Assembly: GCA_963810905.1 (NCBI GenBank)
Contig: CAWEPG010000001.1
Location: forward strand, 310,001-374,000
Direction: 5' to 3'
Source of the DNA: CAWBAT01 sp963810905
Lineage (GTDB): Bacteria; Acidobacteriota; Terriglobia; Versatilivoradales; Versatilivoraceae
DNA length: 64,000 bases
A program made the position numbers and the translations under genes. The notes beneath the pieces were generated by a model, which searched no databases, was not told where the DNA came from, and saw nothing but the letters and a program-made list of their open reading frames with translations. Shown one piece after another: positions 37,756 through 47,432 of the stretch (its first letter is position 1; every line of letters begins with the position of its first letter).

Positions 37756-39441
37756 CTAGACGTCACCCTTTTTGAGCTGATCGACTAAGTACGCACATGA
37801 GTGGCACACTAGGGCCATCATGGTTAGCGTTGGATTCTGACAACCCGAAGAAACGAAGCAGCCTCCGTCCATGACGAATAGGTTTTTTATGTCGTGTGAC
37901 TGGCAATATTTATTCAGAACTGATTTTTTTGGATCGTTTCCCATGCGCGCCACGCCGACCTCGTGGATTCCCATTCCAAAAGTATTGAAGTTCGGTTTCA
38001 GATTGACGTTCTTTGCTCCTGCGCCCTCAATCATTTCAGCTGCGGTGATAGCCATATCCTCGGCTAATTTCAACTCATTTTCACCATAGGACGCTTTAAT
38101 ATGCAGAACCGGGATTCCCCAGGCGTCCACCGAATTCTTATCAAGAGTACAGTAGTTCTCCCAACGCGGGAGACACTCCGCAAACCCTCTAAGACTGATT
38201 TTATACTCGCCTTGTCTTACGGCCTTCTTGTATTCGGTGCCGAAGCCATCCGCGCCGAAATTAAATTTCGGTCTGCTGGCTCCTTGAAAACCATACCCGC
38301 GAATGAATTTGGGGTGACGATCCGTAACGTTACGGAACCTGATTACATAGATGCCATTCGGGCGTATCGGTGGCCCCGCCCATGGTTTTGCCTCCAGCAT
38401 GGGCATGACTCCATCAGCGCCGACGTTACACAGATGATCCATCAAGTAATGACCTAAAGCCCCGCTTGAATTCGCGAGGCCATTCGAATATTGCCGGTTG
38501 GCAGAATTTAAGAGAATCCGCACGGACTCCAGAGACTGGGCACAAAGGATGACAACTCGACTCTTCAACTCCCGCTCTTCCCGCGTGGTTCGGTGAATAT
38601 ACCGTACGCCTTTGGCCAGACCTGAGTTTACGTCTGTCGTTACCTGACGGACAATGGCATCCGTAATGAGTGTCAGGCGGCCTGTTGCCTGAGCGGCAGC
38701 CAGGGTAGTGGTCGGACTATTGAAGTAGGAGAGCGTCGTGCAACCTCGCTCGCAGGGGCCGCAATAATGGCAGGGTGCCCGGCCATTCAGGGGGGCTGTA
38801 AGATTTGCGACTCGGCCGATGGTGACCGTTCGGCCAAATTTTTCCTTCGCCGTTTTCCGCAAGATGAGCTCTCCACAAGTCATCGGCATGGGCGGAAGAA
38901 ACTTGCTGTCAGGCAGTTGCGGGACTCCCTCGGCCGAACCGCTGATGCCGATGAACTGCTCTACTTTGTCATACCAGGGTGCCAGCTCCTCGTAGCCAAT
39001 TGGCCAGTCTTCCCCATAACCATCGTGACTTGCTGCCTTAAAATCTAAGTTGCTCATTCGATAACTTTGCCGGCCCCAGGCCAGAGACCGACCGCCCAGA
39101 ATCCGGAGACGGATCCACGTAAAAGGCTTGTCAGATGGCGTCGTATAGGGGTTTTCGAAATCGTTCACAAACCATTCATAGTTAAGGTCGTTGCAGGCGC
39201 CGCTCTGTACCTGGATAGGACGCGTTTTCAGCAACTCCGGCGAATGCATCCGATACTTGGTCTCGTAGGGCATCACGTGCTCGGTGAAGTCCCTTCGAGG
39301 ATCAAGATTCCTGCCTGCCTCAACCAGCGCAACCCGGAGTCCCGCCTCCGCCAATTCCTTTGCCGCCCATCCTCCTGTCGCACCAGAGCCTACAATAATG
39401 GCGTCAAAGCACTCTTTTGAGTCAGGCATAAGTTCAGGCAT
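37756..39441 (-). CDS. GMC-family oxidoreductase (glucose/gluconate dehydrogenase flavoprotein type)
   Basis: FAD-dependent oxidoreductase of 561 residues, probably oxidising a sugar or sugar acid. The FAD-binding DAIIVGSGATGGWAAKELAE stretch opens the protein; later come RILGGRSLAWGRQSYRMSNL, a cysteine cluster CHYCGPCERGCTT shared with gluconate 2-dehydrogenase flavoproteins, VVILCAQSLESVRILLNSAN, and the C-terminal MGIHEVGVARMG with the LFVMDGGCFVSSGCQNPTLT active-site block. No Tat signal is obvious on the flavoprotein itself. The small Gluconate_2-dh3 partner often next to such genes is absent here; the ThuA-like gene follows directly. Confidence 0.9.
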   Translation of the reverse strand: MPELMPDSKECFDAIIVGSGATGGWAAKELAEAGLRVALVEAGRNLDPRRDFTEHVMPYETKYRMHSPELLKTRPIQVQSGACNDLNYEWFVNDFENPYTTPSDKPFTWIRLRILGGRSLAWGRQSYRMSNLDFKAASHDGYGEDWPIGYEELAPWYDKVEQFIGISGSAEGVPQLPDSKFLPPMPMTCGELILRKTAKEKFGRTVTIGRVANLTAPLNGRAPCHYCGPCERGCTTLSYFNSPTTTLAAAQATGRLTLITDAIVRQVTTDVNSGLAKGVRYIHRTTREERELKSRVVILCAQSLESVRILLNSANRQYSNGLANSSGALGHYLMDHLCNVGADGVMPMLEAKPWAGPPIRPNGIYVIRFRNVTDRHPKFIRGYGFQGASRPKFNFGADGFGTEYKKAVRQGEYKISLRGFAECLPRWENYCTLDKNSVDAWGIPVLHIKASYGENELKLAEDMAITAAEMIEGAGAKNVNLKPNFNTFGMGIHEVGVARMGNDPKKSVLNKYCQSHDIKNLFVMDGGCFVSSGCQNPTLTMMALVCHSCAYLVDQLKKGDV

Positions 39442-39537
39442 ATTCGGACTCCGTAACTAATTTATTATTCTCGACCAAGAATTTGTCTCAATAGAATCAG
39501 GCCCGTTTTAGAAATGTGAGCACTTCACTTTTTCCGT

Positions 39538-39747
39538 TCATATTTCGGTCGTGGAGTAATGTGCTTCATTTAACTGTAAAATCCCTTTGATTCTACTCAC
39601 GACGATTTCGCTCATGGGGACCCCATGCATGGCTGCGTATGCCTTGAACCGACGGTGCACATCTTCGTCCAAGAAGACTTGAAGAATCTTCTTGCCCGGC
39701 GGAACACGAGGGCCTCGGTTTGTCTGGTTCACCTTCTTGGGCGGCAT
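39538..39747 (-). CDS. Small ribbon-helix-helix-like protein (ParG/antitoxin type)
   Basis: A 69-residue basic protein: disordered Lys/Pro N-terminus, then KILQVFLDEDVHRRFKAYAA and MHGVPMSEIVVSRIKGIL, the beta strand plus two helices expected of a ribbon-helix-helix DNA-binding domain. AAGGAGGAATTCAG precedes the ATG. RHH proteins commonly regulate themselves; a perfect 14-bp palindrome lies 45 bases upstream. No toxin or ParA partner is adjacent, so partition or toxin-antitoxin function is unsupported; an autoregulated orphan regulator is the simplest reading. Confidence 0.72.
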   Translation of the reverse strand: MPPKKVNQTNRGPRVPPGKKILQVFLDEDVHRRFKAYAAMHGVPMSEIVVSRIKGILQLNEAHYSTTEI

Positions 39748-39791
39748 CTGAATTCCTCCTTATACACAATGTAATAAATAATCCATTATGC

Positions 39792-39805
39792 ACAATTATA
39801 ATTGT
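39792..39805. promoter_or_regulatory. Perfect palindrome, probable operator of the RHH gene
   Basis: ACAATTATAATTGT is perfectly self-complementary and lies in an A/T-rich stretch (39760-39820) upstream of the RHH gene, which also contains TACACAATGTA, a second partial palindrome sharing ACAAT. Both would overlap the promoter. Confidence 0.5.
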
Positions 39806-40016
39806 ATAAAAAAGGAAATGTCCCCGAGAGACCGCTTTAAGAGTTTTCATCGTTTAGTTCCTCCCTGGCAGAGTGTGAATGGAAATAGGTCTTCAGGCCG
39901 GAATTGTCGGGGGTAGGACCACTTGAATGGGCGTGAATCATGGGAAGACCGAGAGTGGTAGTCATCGATGAGCACGATGTGCAAGAACTAGGCGCTCAAG
40001 TCAAGGGAATCCTCGA

Positions 40017-40217
40017 TCAAGTCCCAAAATCAGCTTTCCGTGGAGTTTTTCGGGTAGCCACCCTTGCGATGAAACCAATCAACTCGTCGAGCGAGTGAAA
40101 TCGCGTCGCCTTGTACGATGCGACGTGCTCAACCCTGCCCTCGAACCGCCCAGCCTCAATATCGGTTTCCGGTCGAAACTGGATGACGAAAGCCGCCTTG
40201 TATTGCCATCCTTCCAT
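40017..40217 (-). CDS. Small protein A, paralogue of the protein at 48206-48442
   Basis: About 66 residues from ATG 40217 (an upstream TTG at 40238 is possible). The core AAFVIQFRPETDIEAGRFEG, RVEHVAS and FHSLDELIGFIARV matches position by position the product of 48206-48442 (AFVVQF, GQFQGRAEHIAS, FNSQQEFFDFVLRM). No signal, cysteine or catalytic motif is seen. It is divergent from winged-helix regulator 1, and phased TTAC repeats lie between the two. I do not recognise the family; a small effector or adaptor controlled by the neighbouring regulator is inference. Confidence 0.6.
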   Translation of the reverse strand: MEGWQYKAAFVIQFRPETDIEAGRFEGRVEHVASYKATRFHSLDELIGFIARVATRKTPRKADFGT

Positions 40218-40248
40218 CAAGAGTGGACAATAGTCCAAGCGCGTCTAT

Positions 40249-40281
40249 GTAAGTCATAAACCTGCCGTAAAATTTCGGTAA
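40249..40281 (-). promoter_or_regulatory. Three 11-bp phased repeats (TTACCGAAATT, TTACGGCAGGT, TTATGACTTAC), copy 1
   Basis: Read on the minus strand the repeats start at 40281, 40270 and 40259, exactly one helical turn apart, 32 bases before the ATG of small protein A and abutting the start of regulator 1. The first and last units are nearly identical to those of the array at 47298-47341. Direct repeats at 11 bp are the usual target layout of OmpR-type winged helices. Confidence 0.6.
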
Positions 40282-40284
40282 CGT

Positions 40285-43200
40285 TTGGTGATTAAAGTGG
40301 GGAACGAAAAACGGATAATCTTCGATCCCTTTTGCCTGGACCTGGCCAACGAGTGCCTGTGGAGAGGCTCACAGGCAATCAAGCTCAGACCCAAAGCCTT
40401 CGCAGTGCTCGACTATCTCCTCGGGCGTCCGGGCCAGCTCGTCACAAAAGAGGAACTTCTCAACGCCGTCTGGCCAGGAACCTTTGTCGGCGAAGCCGTC
40501 CTCAAAGTCGCCATTCGTCAGATCCGCGAGGCTCTCGGCGATGATCCAAAGTCTCCTCGCTTCATTGAAACCGCACATCGTCGAGGCTATCGCTTCATCG
40601 GTCAGATCGCAGAGAGCGGACGCGTGCCGGCAGGAGATCAGGAGATCGGGAGCAATCAAGCCATTTCGGCTTCAGCGCTGCGCGCCGCAGATTCCCCTCA
40701 GGGAGTTGTCGGACGCGACGAAGCGCTGTCGCGGATGCGAAGCTGGCTCGAGAAGATGCTTGGAGGAGAACGTCAGATAGTATTTGTTACTGGAGAAGCA
40801 GGCATCGGCAAGACCGCTCTGGTCGACACGTTCGCGCGGAGCATCGCTTCGGATCGGAGCATTCGGATAGGTCGAGGGCAATGTCTGGAACAGTACGGGA
40901 CGAGTGAGGCTTACCTGCCGGTTCTCGAAGCTATCGGGCGGTTGTGTCGAGAGCAGGGGCAGGTTGTCGATGTGCTGCGCGCTCACGCGCCGATGTGGCT
41001 GCTGCAAATGCCTTCTCTGGTGAGCGCTTCCGATCGCGAGTTGCTGAGTCGAGAAGTATTCGGAGCGACACGCGAGCGAATGCTGCGAGAGATGGGCGAG
41101 GCATTGGAGGCGCTGACGGCAGACCTGCCGCTGGTGCTGATATTGGAAGACCTTCACTGGAGCGATTACTCGACACTGGACCTGATCTCATACCTGGCAA
41201 GGCAGCGTCAGCCCGCGCAGCTGATGTTGATTGGGACCTATCGGACTGTGGAGTTGATTGTAAGCGGGCATCCGCTCAAGGCAGTCAAGCAGGAGTTGCT
41301 GGCCAAGCAGCAATGCGAGGAGTTGCCGCTCGAATACCTCAGCGAAGAAGCAGTTGCCAAGTATTTGTCTGTTAGATTTCCCGCCAATCGATTTCCAGCA
41401 GAGCTTGCGGGGTTGATCCACGAACGAACAGAGGGAAATCCGCTGTTTATGGTCAACGCGGTCGACTACCTTGTGGCAGAGGGGTTGATTGTCGAGTACG
41501 AAGAGAGTTGGGAGTTAGTTGTAGAGATCGAGAACGTTGAGGTGGGGGTGCCCGACAGCATCAAGCAGATGATCGAGAAGCAGGTCGATCATCTCGATGC
41601 AAATGAGCAGCGAACACTTGAGGCGGCAAGCGTGGCGGGAGCGGAGTTTTCAACGCTCGCGGTGGCGGCTGGATTGGGGGAGGATCGAGCGCTGGTAGAA
41701 GCGCGGTGCGATGAACTGGCTCGTCAACGTCAGTTTATTCAGGATTGCGGTGTTCAGGTACTACCAAACGGAGAAGCGGTAAGCCGGTACGGCTTCATAC
41801 ACGCTTTGTATCAGAACGTGCTGTATGAACGGGTGTCGGCATCCAGGCGCGTCCAACTCCACCGGCGAATAGGGGAGCAGGGAGAGGAGCTCTATGGCGA
41901 GCGCGCCAGGGAAATTGCGGCAGAGCTTGCGATGCACTTTGAGCGGGGCCGAGACTATAAGCAGGCTGCAAAGTATCTTCAGCAGGCGGCAGACAACGAC
42001 TATCCGCCGGTTTGCGTATCGGGAGGCGGTCGGGCTCGCGCGCCGGGGGCTGGAGTTGCTCGAGAGATTGCCGGACACTCCCGAGCGCGCCCAGCAGGAA
42101 CTCTGGCTGCAACTCACTCTAGGCGTGCCATTGATTGCGACCGAGGGCTATGCGGCTCCGGATGTGGGAGCGTCTACATGAGAGCCCGAGAGCTGTGTCA
42201 GCAGTTAGGCGAGACGCCGGATATTTCTCAGGTTCTCTGGGGGCTTTGGACATTTCATATATTGAGGGCAGAGTTGGGCAACAGCCCGCGAGATCGCCGA
42301 GGAATTTCTGCGCCTGGCTGAGCGCCTCCCGTACCCGGGACTAGCGATGCGAGGTCACCTGGCGATGGAGATCACCTTCATGCACCTGGGGGAGTTTGCT
42401 CTGGCCATGGAACACTTTGAGAAAGCGCTCTCGCTTTACGATCCCGAGCGGCATCGCGATGATGCTTTCCTCTATGCGCAGAACCCAGGAGTTGCGATGC
42501 GATGCTATGCCGCCTGGGCGCTGTGGTTTCTCGGCCAACCCGATCAGGCTTTGGACCGGATGCAAAGAAGCCCTGACCCTGGCGCGCGAGTTATCCGAAC
42601 CTCACGGTCTGGCCCACGCCCTCTTCTTTGCGGCGATTCTTCATCAGCTTCGCCGGGAAGAAGCGGATGGCGCAGGAACACGCCGAGGCCGCCATCGCCG
42701 TTTCGCAGCGAACATGGGCTGGTGATGTACCAGGCAATGGCAACGATTATGCGAGGCTGGGCGCTGCTCGAGCAGGGGCGAACGGAAGAGGCGATTGAAC
42801 AAATGCGCCAGGGGCTTGCTGCTCTTCAAGCAACCGGCACTGAACGCGTCCGCCCTCACTTTTTAGCTCTGCTGGCCGAGGCCATGGACACGGATCGTCG
42901 GGTTGAGGAGGGGCTGCGCCTGTTGGAGGAAGCGCAGGCGCTAATAGATCGCAATAGCGAACGATACTACCAAGCTGAGCTTTATCGTCTCCAAGGTGAG
43001 CTGTTACTAAAACAATCAAAGGGTAGAGGCATTCCCCAAATGCTAACGAGCGGAAAAGCGGTAGTTGAAGCTGAGTCAACAGCTGTTACCAACGCCGAAG
43101 GCTGTTTCAATCAGTCCATCAAGATTGCCCAACGTCAGAAGGCGAAGTCCTTGGAACTGCGCGCGGTGATGAGCCTGGCCCGACTTATTCAAAAGCAGGG

Positions 43201-43369
43201 CAGAAAGGAAGAAGCCCGGCGGATGCTCAAAGAGACATACGGATGGTTCACAGAAGGGTTTGACACTGCAGACCTAATAGAGGCGAGGGCGCTACTCGAT
43301 GACTTTTCGGGTTCATCACGGAAATCTGTGCAAAGGCGAAAAAAAGACCGAAATTGGTTGAATAAATAA
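40285..43369 (+). pseudogene. Winged-helix/AAA ATPase/TPR regulator 1, multiply frameshifted
   Basis: A large regulator, about 1030 residues if read through. It opens with an OmpR-type winged helix (KLRPKAFAVLDYLLGRPGQL, RRGYRFIGQ), then an AAA_16-type ATPase with Walker A VTGEAGIGKTALVD and Walker B LVLILEDLHWSD, then helical TPR-like repeats. The first 575 codons are intact. From about 42000 the coding frame must change at least six times (near 42000, 42172, 42282, 42562, 42658, 42705) to keep the coherent TPR sequence (RFAYREAVGLARRGLELLER, HGLAHALFFAAILHQLRREE, HGLVMYQAMATIMRGWALLE). Start codon is a TTG at 40285 or GTG at 40288. It is tail to tail with regulator 2, its paralogue. No receiver domain, so the signal is probably sensed through the TPR/ATPase part. 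Confidence 0.85.
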
Positions 43370-43423
43370 GGAGAAGCTGGGGGGTGAGATACTTTGGGTC
43401 GACCGAGAACAGCGTTGTGAGAA

Positions 43424-43546
43424 GTCGCTGCGGTGGTGGGCTACGGCTCAGACGCGGCATTCAACCGCGCGTTCAAGCGAGAGTTCGATTGTCTTCCTGC
43501 GCAATTCCGTCTCAAGCGTAACGTCCCACCGGCCCTGCACTCTTAA
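43424..43546 (+). pseudogene. AraC-family HTH C-terminal fragment
   Basis: One frame reads VAAVVGYGSDAAFNRAFKRE and then FDCLPAQFRLKR to a stop at 43546. This is the second helix-turn-helix of an AraC regulator, closely resembling the end of the AraC protein at 29.6-30.6 kb (EVGYESEQAFNRAFKREF). No sensor domain or first HTH precedes it; the stub lies between the two tail-to-tail regulators. Confidence 0.6.
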
Positions 43547-43688
43547 GAGAGCCGCCGGCACTGCTGCTCGCATCATGCACGTCACCTATCCACAAAGAGA
43601 TTTAGAAGACCCGGTAACGTACTCGAATTTGGAAAAGAGTTGTATGAAAATGGATAAGGATTGGAAGGTGAGAGCCGGCCACATTTTT

Positions 43689-43720
43689 CACTTGGCCACT
43701 CCAACGGTGCTGGCCAAGTG
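43689..43720. terminator. Hairpin between convergent regulator genes
   Basis: CACTTGGCCA (43689-43698) and TGGCCAAGTG (43711-43720) form a perfect 10-bp stem with a 12-base loop, followed directly by a second imperfect GC-rich hairpin (GGCCCGCTGCATCGGGC). It could terminate transcription in both directions, though no T tract is present. Confidence 0.45.
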
Positions 43721-43785
43721 GCCCGCTGCATCGGGCGCCACCGAACGCTCTGCCTCGGCCATACGCTATGATTGATATGCGCCTC

Positions 43786-46700
43786 TTAGGGCGAGGTTCG
43801 ACTTGGTCCAGAGCCCTGGATCTCGCGGAGTTTTTTTGGAAGGTGTGGCGACGTCAGAAATGTCTGGCGTAGGTCAGGGTATTCACTCAGACGGCCCGCC
43901 AACTTTTGAAGAACCGAAGCGCTTCGAGTCCAGTACTCCGTCGCTTCTGACATCTGGTTTTGATGTTCAAAAAGCTTTGCAGCGCTAGCATAGACTCGCC
44001 ACGCGGCAAGGGGTAGATCTGTGCCTTCCAGAGTCTCTAGAGCTCGGCAAAGAGCCTGCTCGGCACCCTCATAGTTACGGTCGGCCAGAGAGATTTCAAT
44101 TAAGAGACTTTGAGCACCTGCCATCCAGATTCGCTCTCCAGGAAGAGCCGCTATTTCAAATGCCTGCTCAGCTTCCAGACGAGCCCGGCCAAGATCGTTG
44201 CGCAGCAACCAGCAACGGCTCAGTCCAAGGTGAAGCGGGATCTCCCAGATCCAGTCCATCAAGAGTTGCTCATGGTCCAACCGACCCTTAATTATCTCGA
44301 AACATTCGATCGCAGAGTCCACATGGTGCAATCCCAAGTGTGAGAAACCCAACAAGACGGAACTCAGCAGTTGACCATATCCAAGCTGAAGTTCTTGCGC
44401 TTTCTGAAACCCATCCTGACAAAGCTTCAATGCCGGTTCAAAACCAAACATCTGTTGATAACCCCAAGCCAGCTCCAGCCGGAATAGCATAGCCCAGGAT
44501 TGGTGGCCGTTCTTTTCCGCCATCTGGATGGCTGAAGCCAGGAGTGGCAGGAGTCTGTCCCATTGGCCTAAGCGGAGCAAGGCCCAAGCCTGGAAGAACT
44601 GACAGATCATAAAATCGAAAGCATCGCCGATCTCGAGTGCTACCTGTTGTCCTTCATCCGTGCTTCGACAGGCAGCTGAGTATTCAGAATGCAAACACTG
44701 AAAATACGCCAAGCGAGGGAGGTGCAGGCTCAAGAGGGAACGATCATTCAGGTGTCTGGCGGCCTCAACTGCTCCAGCGCACAAACTGGCATCCTCCTCT
44801 CTCCATCCCGTGGATAGCAGGTGCCAATAGGCGGAGCTCCCTTGGGCGTGAGCCTGAAGCAACTGGTCTGGGACCTGAGTGCTTCGCTCGGTTGCAAGCT
44901 GGCTGGTTTCCAGGCAGCGCTTTAGATCAATCCATGAGAGTGAACTACATAACTGAAATAGAGCCTTGACTTCGACCTCTAACCACTTCTGCCCTCGAGC
45001 ACATTGGGCCCTGGCTTCAAAGTCTTCGGCAGACCGTTTCATGTCGCCCATGGATCGCCAAACCAGCCCACGCTGCTCGAGTAGCTCGACTCGAATTGTG
45101 TCGAGCGTTGGTTGCGGTAAACGGTTCACCCACGTCAAGGCGCGTGTCAAGTATTCGCTAGCCTCACGATTCGCATGACGACGCGTAGCCCTTTCGGCAG
45201 CCTGGCGAAGATAGTGAATGGCCCGGTGATAGTCGCGTGCCTGCTCAAAATGTACGGCTAGCTCGGCAGCTACTTCTTGGCAGTCAGAGCCATGAACAGT
45301 CTCCAGGTGTTCAGCAATCAACTGATGAAAGAACCGACGCCGACTTTCGGTCAGGTGCTCATAAATGACATTCTGATAAAGAGAGTGAATAAATGAGAAT
45401 CGGGAAGTTATGGTGCCATCCGAAAACTCTTGCACGCCAGTGCTTCGAACAAACTGGCCTCGCTTGGCCAGGGCCCCAAGCTTGTCCTCTACTTCTGCGA
45501 CCGCGATTTTCAAAGCAGCCGCGACGGTGCAGGTCGAGAACTCCACTCCGGCAACGCTGGCTGCTTCCAGAAGGAGCTGTTCCTCAGTAGCCAGTCGGCC
45601 AAGCTGTCGATCGATCATTTGACGCAGATTTTCCGGGACTTTCAAATCTAACGACTTGATCGAACCTTCGAGTTCCCATCGACCGTTTTGGTTGACAACC
45701 CAGTTCTGTAGATTCCAGAAAGTCCACCACATTGACCACGAAGAGCGGGTTACCGTCCGTGTGCCCATGAACGAAACGAGCCAGTTCGGGAGAAATAGAC
45801 CCTTCCGGGAGACCGGAGCTCCAAGTATTTGGAAACTGCTTCCTCGGAAAGAAATTCCAAACCAAGTTCAACGCATTGCTCGTGTATTTGTAACTCTTGC
45901 TCGACCATCCTTAAAGGATGATGACTCAATATGACCTCAACCGGACGATAAGTCGCCACCAGGAGCAGGGCCGCAGGCTCCCGGCGCCTTGCCAAGTATG
46001 CAATCAGGTCCATCGTTGAATAATCACTCCAGTGCAAATCCTCAAGCGCCAGCACCATCGGGGATTCAGCTGCCATCGCTTCTAACGCTTCGGTCATCTC
46101 TCGTAACATTCGTTCTGGCGTTGCCCCCAACGTCTGTCGCGGAAGATAAGCAGCCTCCGCTGAACTTACGAGTGAGGGCATCTGGGTCAGCCACGTTGGA
46201 GCGTGGCGGCTCAAAATGGACAGAAGAGCGGCGTTCTCAGGACGGCGACAGAGACGGCTGAACGCGTCCAACACCGGCATATATGCCTCTCCAGCCCCGT
46301 AATGCTCCAGGCACTGACCTTGCGCGATTCGGAGCGACGGTTCAGAAGCCAGAGAATTGAGAAACGCATCCAGAATTGTTGTCTTGCCCATACCAGCTTC
46401 GCCGGTGATAAACACTGTTTGACGTTCACCACGAAGCGCTTTGTCTAGACAGTGATGTAATTGTCGAAGCACTGATTCACGGCCTACTATTCGTCGTCCA
46501 GGCTCGGAGATTGTGGGGGACTGGAAAATCCGCGAATCGGGTTGCCCGCGAGTCTCACTCTGAGGTTCCGGCATTTTGCCAGATGATGGTAAATCGCTGA
46601 TGCTGCCGATAAATCGATAGCCTCGCCGATGGACGGTCTCAACAAACTTGGGAGCGGCAACCTGGTCTCCCAGAGCTTTGCGGATTTCGAGGATACTCAC

Positions 46701-46910
46701 CTTCAAGACGGAATCACCCACAAAACTTTCGGGCCAGATGGACTTGAGCATGTCGTCCTTCGTGACCAGTTGGCCCGCGTGCTGCAACAAATAGCTCAAG
46801 ACATCAAAAGCTTTGGGTGTGAGAGGTATTGGGCATGCGCCACGACAAAGTTGAAGGTTGCTGAGGTCTACCCTAAAGGGGCCAAAAACAATTTGTGGGC
46901 CATGATTCAT
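43786..46910 (-). pseudogene. Winged-helix/AAA ATPase/TPR regulator 2, frameshifted
   Basis: Paralogue of regulator 1 in the opposite orientation, about 1040 residues when joined. The N-terminal winged helix (PLTPKAFDVLSYLLQHAGQL, RRGYRFIGSI) is followed by the ATPase with Walker A FITGEAGMGKTTILD and Walker B MVLALEDLHWSD, a linker (ARFVHGHTDGNPLFVVNVVD) and a long TPR region. Two shifts break it: near 45815 (after YLELRSPG) and near 45722 (before QNWVVNQNGRWELEG). The TPR half from 45720 down to 43786 is open throughout. Start ATG 46910 opens directly into the DNA-binding domain. The upstream 520-base gap, shared with the BON-domain gene, carries GTTACA boxes and a phased TTAC array. Confidence 0.87.
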
Positions 46911-47025
46911 ACAGCCGCCCGATCAACTTAAATATCGAGAAGGGCTCCGAAGGGTCGTGCTTGCGTTGAGCTGATCCTAGAGCCGGTACGATGCAGCCAT
47001 TTGATCGCTTGCATGTCAAATGTGT

Positions 47026-47087
47026 GTTACATGCATATTAAATCTTTGTTACAACATTTGGTACAACTCTTCGTGTTTAGCGTTACA
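47026..47087. promoter_or_regulatory. Repeated GTTACA boxes upstream of regulator 2
   Basis: GTTACA occurs at 47026, 47048 and 47082, with GGTACA at 47060; the spacings 22, 12 and 22 are close to multiples of a helical turn. Another GTTACA lies at 47186. They sit 115-280 bases upstream of the regulator 2 start and may be weak or ancestral binding sites of the same class as the phased TTAC arrays. Confidence 0.35.
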
Positions 47088-47297
47088 TAGCACCGAAACA
47101 GTCTTCAACTTTAGTAATCGCACCGCAAACCTGGTTGATCGCATCAAGGTCAGAGAGGTAAAAGCTTAAGTATTCTTCCAAATATGTTACAACGGTTTCT
47201 CACAACTTCAATAAATTGACTCCCTCTCTCGCCCACCATTCAGCGTAACAAAGCATTTCGTGGGAAATTCTCGCATCGCAGTCCGGCACAAGATTCA

Positions 47298-47341
47298 TTA
47301 CCGAAACCTTACACTAATTTTACCGCAATCTTATGACTTGA
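47298..47341 (+). promoter_or_regulatory. Four 11-bp phased repeats (TTACCGAAACC, TTACACTAATT, TTACCGCAATC, TTATGACTTGA), copy 2
   Basis: TTAC starts at 47298, 47309 and 47320 and TTAT at 47331, exactly 11 bases apart, ending about 90 bases before the BON-domain gene start. Units 1 and 4 match units 1 and 3 of the array at 40249-40281 (TTACCGAAA and TTATGACTT shared), with the same orientation relative to the downstream small-protein gene. Confidence 0.6.
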
Positions 47342-47432
47342 CCCAGCGAGCTTGTCTATTATTCCTGAGTCACGAACGGCTAGCTCCAATCGAGAGAGCC
47401 CTTCGTGGCCCAGTTCAAAAGGAGGAAACTTC

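Noticed and set aside
39940..40101. 53-codon plus-strand frame beginning MGRPRVVVIDEHDVQ
   Set aside because: Its second half is the antisense of small protein A, and no Shine-Dalgarno precedes it; the first half is suggestive but too short to support.
40285..46910. Programmed ribosomal frameshifting in the regulators
   Set aside because: Too many shift points, in both directions and without slippery heptamers or following structures; decay or sequence error is simpler.
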